A stretch of 10,967 nt of DNA, taken from contig WELB01000230.1 of assembly GCA_009602725.1 (NCBI GenBank), forward strand, positions 93,611-104,577, written 5' to 3'. Positions 7,551 through 10,967 of the stretch are shown here, one piece after another (position 1 is the stretch's first letter; every line of letters starts with the position of its first letter). The stretch comes from Spirogloea muscicola (lineage: Eukaryota > Streptophyta > Zygnematophyceae > Spirogloeales > Spirogloeaceae). A program made the translations under genes and the position numbers. The notes under the pieces were generated by a model. It did no database searches. It worked only from the letters and a program-made list of their open reading frames with translations, and had not been told where the DNA came from.

Positions 7551-8288
7551 TATCTCTGGAGGCACGCATTCGCCACAGAGATGTCCATAACAAGCAGTCA
7601 GTAAGCTCTGAGGCCAGACCTGTCTGTGAGAGCGTGTCGTGCCGACAACCACGCTGGCCTCTGCGTAAATCTCAATGTCATCTGATGACCGCTTGAGCCG
7701 TCCCCCGGGGCTGGGGCTGGCCAACGCCTGCCAGCTTGCGGACTCGCCTGCCGTTGACGCAACTGGGCTCTCTAGACTGCTCCACTTGAACTTGATTCTG
7801 GTGGGGGACTTGCCGCTGATAGAGGCTCCTACCAAGGACGGCGACGACGGCGGCAGCGGTGCACCGCAGGCAAAGTCCAAGCTTGGTGGGATGCTCCCCT
7901 GCTGGTACTGGAGCCCGCAGCTCATGTCCACTGCGGAGGCGTGGAAGTCTGACTTCCAGTCGCGGTCACTCCCATCATCGCCGTTGTTGACACTGACAAA
8001 ATGGCTCGCTAGTGTCAGCAGTGGTGTCTCGGCCACAGCCTCCAGCCCGACCAGTAACGGCTGCAGAAAATACAGGTCGTCGTGTCCCAGCACGCTGCCC
8101 GCCCTCCCGGCCCTTGACCACTTCTTGAGCGCCTGTTCCCTGCCTAGCTGCTGCCTGTCTTCAACGTTGCACCCATTCAGTCCTAACCTGTGACTGCCGC
8201 CCTCACAGCTTGCCTGGTCAAAAACACCTGATGCGCAGAGAAAGCTCAGGCGACATAAGTAGGGTGTGACTATAGCCACAAGGATCAT
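7545..8288 (-). CDS. unrecognised coding stretch, possible upstream PLATZ exon or separate small gene
   Basis: An ATG at 8288 opens 247 codons. From about residue 50 to 223 the codons are strongly GC-ending, as in neighbouring genes, and the protein has ordinary, non-repetitive composition (for example LGHDDLYFLQPLL and SPTRIKFKWSSLES). The last ~24 codons look poorer. A possible donor after SHRQ (at 7619-7620, GTCTGG) would leave phase 0, and the acceptor GTGACCAG before 7276 is also phase 0; joined, the PLATZ protein would reach about 750 residues. The donor is weak, so this link is only a suggestion. Alternatively it is an independent gene, or it begins at an internal acceptor. I recognise no domain. 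Confidence 0.4.
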   Translation of the reverse strand: MILVAIVTPYLCRLSFLCASGVFDQASCEGGSHRLGLNGCNVEDRQQLGREQALKKWSRAGRAGSVLGHDDLYFLQPLLVGLEAVAETPLLTLASHFVSVNNGDDGSDRDWKSDFHASAVDMSCGLQYQQGSIPPSLDFACGAPLPPSSPSLVGASISGKSPTRIKFKWSSLESPVASTAGESASWQALASPSPGGRLKRSSDDIEIYAEASVVVGTTRSHRQVWPQSLLTACYGHLCGECVPPEIG

Positions 8289-8423
8289 AGCTCCTCACAC
8301 GCGCGTTGGTGAAGCTACTTTGCTTTGATACGAGATTAATTCCTACGGCTTAATACTTTGACTTTAATACGAGAAAGAGTGCAGCTGGTAGATGTCTAAA
8401 GGAGCTGTCACTGAGAAGAGCAT
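8289..8423. other. short gap between two leftward genes
   Basis: These 135 bases separate the PHD-GNAT stop codon from the ATG at 8288, so they should contain the PHD-GNAT 3' end and the promoter of the next gene, if that ATG is real. The sequence is AT-richer than its surroundings and contains the imperfect direct repeat at 8317-8374. Confidence 0.45.
8317..8374. repeat. imperfect direct repeat, 38-base spacing
   Basis: ACTTTGCTTTGATACGAGA at 8317-8335 recurs as ACTTTGACTTTAATACGAGA at 8355-8374, with one inserted base and a substitution. It occupies the gap between the PHD-GNAT gene and the next leftward frame. Confidence 0.5.
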
Positions 8424-10967
8424 TCAGGCATTAAGATAGCTCCTACCATTGGGTGGCAATTGGATCTCTGCCATGTTCGACGGCCTGCACGGCAAGGGCT
8501 GGACCAGCTTTTCGAGAGTGGTCGTGCCAGGGAAGACGAGGATGCCAAGCTCCGCAAGTCGCCGCATCTCGCTCTCTGCCATGGTGCGGAAACCGAAGGC
8601 GCTCGTCCACGTGTCACCCAGGCCTGGAACTGATGGCAGCACCAGCTTCTCCACGCCCAGCACTCCTAAGAGCTGCCGCAGGCTTACACAAGGACTGATC
8701 AGTGAGGTCGTCAAAGGTTGGACGCCGTCCTGAAGCATCTGTTGCTCGCGCAATGTCTCGTCAGTGCAGTGAAGTTGCCATTGTCTCGTCACGACGGAGC
8801 AGTGCTGACTTGCTACAGACGTGCTGACAAGAGCACTCACGTTCTCCAGGGCCATCATCAGCCAGCGGCACATGCCCTGCCTGCGGTAAGCGAAGCGCGT
8901 GCCAATGAGGGGCATCTCTGCAAGCCGAGCTCCAAATACTCTGCACAAAAGGAGATGCGCAACAGGAAGTCAGAAAGTGATACGTTGCCAGGCTGGTTCA
9001 TGCAAGTAGGGGACCCAGCCAGAAGACAGTACTGTGTGGAGGCTATGCACTGCATATGCTGTTTGCGGAGCCTGGAGCCTCGCTTGCTCGTTCTGGCCCT
9101 GCAAGGGCAACGCAGAGTCCATGGTGACAAGCTTCACAGCCTTCCTTGTCCTCATGCCACCTACGTTACCTGACTGTGGCAGCTGTGGCGAGCTCGCCAT
9201 CGCGTTCCAGGAGGAGAGTGTAGAACCCAGTGAAGTCAGCGTGTGGCCGCCTGCGTGAGCTTCGCAAGATCAGCAACCGGAGAACACCGCTGTGCAATAG
9301 CTGTCGTGCAACAGCCTGGCGTTGTCCTACAGCAACGGCGTTTTCCCATCGTGAAATAGCAACAATTCTTGGGACAGTGACCTGCTGTGCGGCCACAAGA
9401 GATGGTTGCAAGAACACAAGCTCCCATCATTTTCACTCGCCTGCGGTTGAAGACTATGAGGGGGATCAGGTCCTCCTGCGTGCGCAAGTCGCGGATGGGG
9501 TGGAAGCACTCCTGCATCACCGCTAGTGCAGCCTGCAGCTGCCGATTGCCTCCCCCGCCACTGTGCTCGTGATCCCCGTTGCTGCAGTGCAGCAGCGTCC
9601 AGCAAAGGCTGCCGCCCAGCTGCTGTGGCCGGCCCACCAGCTTCCTCAGCACGCAGTTGATCTGCAGCAATGGCGACACGGATGTCGACAAAGTCAGCGG
9701 CAGAATCGGCTGGCAATCGGCAGGGAGGGGGGAGGGGGGCGATGAGGGAGGAGGAGGACAGTTCACAGGCAGACCTGCTTGCATGACTGGCTGCAGAACC
9801 AGCTTCCCTTGGGCAGCTGCTCGAGGTCCTGCTTGCCCTGCCCCTGGACGCATGATACGTGATCTGCAGCACCCGGCAAGAGGCGAGTGACGATCAGGCT
9901 TAGCAGATTGGCAGGAGGAGAGCGCACCAGTACGGAAGCCTCTGCAGGGCCAAGAAACCTTGTGTCAAGGTGGCCATGGAATGTTGGAGCTCGGTGCATT
10001 GCTCACACTCGCGCTCGCACTGGTCGCACAGGAGTACCGTGGCCTCGCTGAACCCTGAGGCGTCAAACTGGGACCCCCCACAGATGGCGCACCGGCATGA
10101 CGGGCAGAACCAATCGCCATCAGGCACCTCCTGCTTTGTGCATGGCGACGGGGGTATCAGGACCAAAATCAGCGCAAGAAGCAGAGAGCGACGACCAGGC
10201 ACCTGCCTGTGAGGGTCAGTCCAGGAGTGCAAGAAGGGCAAGACGGCAGCAGCAAGAGCAGAGGCGGTGACGAGGGCTCGCCTCGATGCCAATGCACTTG
10301 AAGTGGAAGGTGGCGGGGCAGGCGTCGCAACAGATGAGCTCGCCTCCGTCGCCACAGATGCGGCACAGCTCGTCGCTGTTGTCGCAGCAGGCACCCGGCA
10401 TCAGGTCCATGGCGGCGGCCCCACCGGCCACGTCGGGCCGCACTGCTGCCGCCGCCACGCACGACGACACGCCCGCCTCCAGCTGGCACTGCGCCAGCGA
10501 GCGCCCGCCTGTGACGGCCGCAGCCAAGGATCAATCAGCTGGATGGCAATAGTGGTGGCCATGGACCGCCCAGCTGCGGCGATGGCACGAGCAGGCTCGG
10601 ATCAGGCCGCACTTCGACTGAGGAAGATGTTGGCGGCAGGGCGCCGGAGGTTGGAGCCGGCGTGCGCCTCAAAGTCAGACATGGAGAGGTGGCGGTTGCA
10701 GCCACAGGCGCAGAGGATGCCATCGCGCAATGCCAGGCCCTCCAGCATCACGCGCCCGTCCTTGCAGCACGTGTACGTCACGCCCTCGCCCTCCTCCACC
10801 ACGCCGGCATCGAGCAGCCGCGCCAGCACGGACCGCCGGCCACCGCCGCTGCCGCCGCTGCTGCCGCCTGGCGGCGCCACGAATGGCGGCGGCGACGGCA
10901 GCGGCGGCTCGCAGTCTGGCGTGGCACGCACGCGCAGCTGGCGAGCCTGCTCACGCCGGCTGCGCCG
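8424..10967 (-). CDS. PHD-finger GNAT acetyltransferase-like protein (IDM1-like family), 5' partial
   Basis: Eight exons: 10967-10619, 10508-10282, 10130-10007, 9863-9775, 9661-9441, 9250-9170, 8940-8841 and 8672-8424, giving 479 residues, open at the window edge. All junctions agree in phase. Residues 47-117 ([41 protein letters not shown]) match the TPL-binding domain found with plant PHD fingers. Residues 165-204 are the first PHD finger (CRIC, CCDAC, FHFKC, WFCPSC) and 206-260 the second ([25 protein letters not shown]). The GNAT-like region follows, ~264-450: [37 protein letters not shown], the acetyl-CoA loop RRQGMC at ~383-388, VEKLVLP and TWTSAFGF. Arabidopsis IDM1 acetylates histone H3 in active DNA demethylation; sharing that role is inference. 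Two introns (10281-10131 and 9440-9251) fit only with GC donors. The acceptor of exon 6 could instead be at 9260. Confidence 0.9.

Noticed and set aside
7675-8193. 172-codon plus-strand frame
   Set aside because: It is antisense to the minus-strand stretch 8288-7545, whose codon bias is stronger; no domain was seen.
1-10967. CRISPR array, tRNA or rRNA gene, bacterial operon
   Set aside because: No regularly spaced repeats, cloverleaf or rRNA sequence were seen, and spliced plant-type genes rule out a bacterial window.
328-10967. The MYB, PLATZ and PHD-GNAT genes as a functional regulatory cluster
   Set aside because: Orientation, spacing and the intervening enzyme gene and repeat give no sign of coordination; proximity alone is weak evidence in a plant-type genome.

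Overview
This is a eukaryotic nuclear window from the green plant lineage (Streptophyta). Every recognisable gene is split by short introns of about 110-270 bases, mostly GT-AG, and coding third positions are GC-rich. The families point the same way: a GAMYB-type R2R3-MYB, a PLATZ zinc-finger protein, and a PHD-finger/GNAT protein with a plant-type TPL-binding domain. Compact genes and high GC suggest a streptophyte alga or an early-diverging land plant, but the species cannot be fixed from the sequence. One ambiguous base (3480) suggests a draft assembly.

Layout. Bases 1-327 are a GC-rich leader with a probable 5'UTR intron and a uORF. A two-exon GAMYB-like MYB gene runs rightward (328-1546). 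It converges on a leftward gene (3483-2271) for a soluble inorganic pyrophosphatase-like protein, which I reconstructed from four exons; its sequence looks bacterial-type. About 90 bases upstream of that gene lies a repeat structure (3574-4328): two ~100-base inverted arms enclosing a frameshifted fragment of the 3' end of a LINE reverse transcriptase ORF. The right arm is itself framed by a 15-base inverted pair. Bases 4329-5266 hold no gene I can support. A leftward PLATZ gene follows (7288-5267, three exons, with long extra N- and C-terminal regions). Next is a leftward open stretch (8288-7545) that looks coding and may be a further upstream PLATZ exon or a separate gene. A leftward eight-exon PHD-GNAT gene (8424 to beyond 10967) has its 5' end cut off by the window edge.

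Intron boundaries were assigned by joining conserved family sequence with matching phase. This worked at every junction of the PHD-GNAT gene, at both PLATZ introns, and at the last two pyrophosphatase introns. Two PHD-GNAT introns fit only as GC-AG introns.

Nothing suggests the genes form an operon or shared pathway. Three encode nuclear regulators (MYB, PLATZ, PHD-GNAT) and one a phosphate-metabolism enzyme. The least ordinary items are the bacterial-type pyrophosphatase, the inverted-repeat/LINE structure in its promoter region, the extended PLATZ protein and the GC-AG introns.
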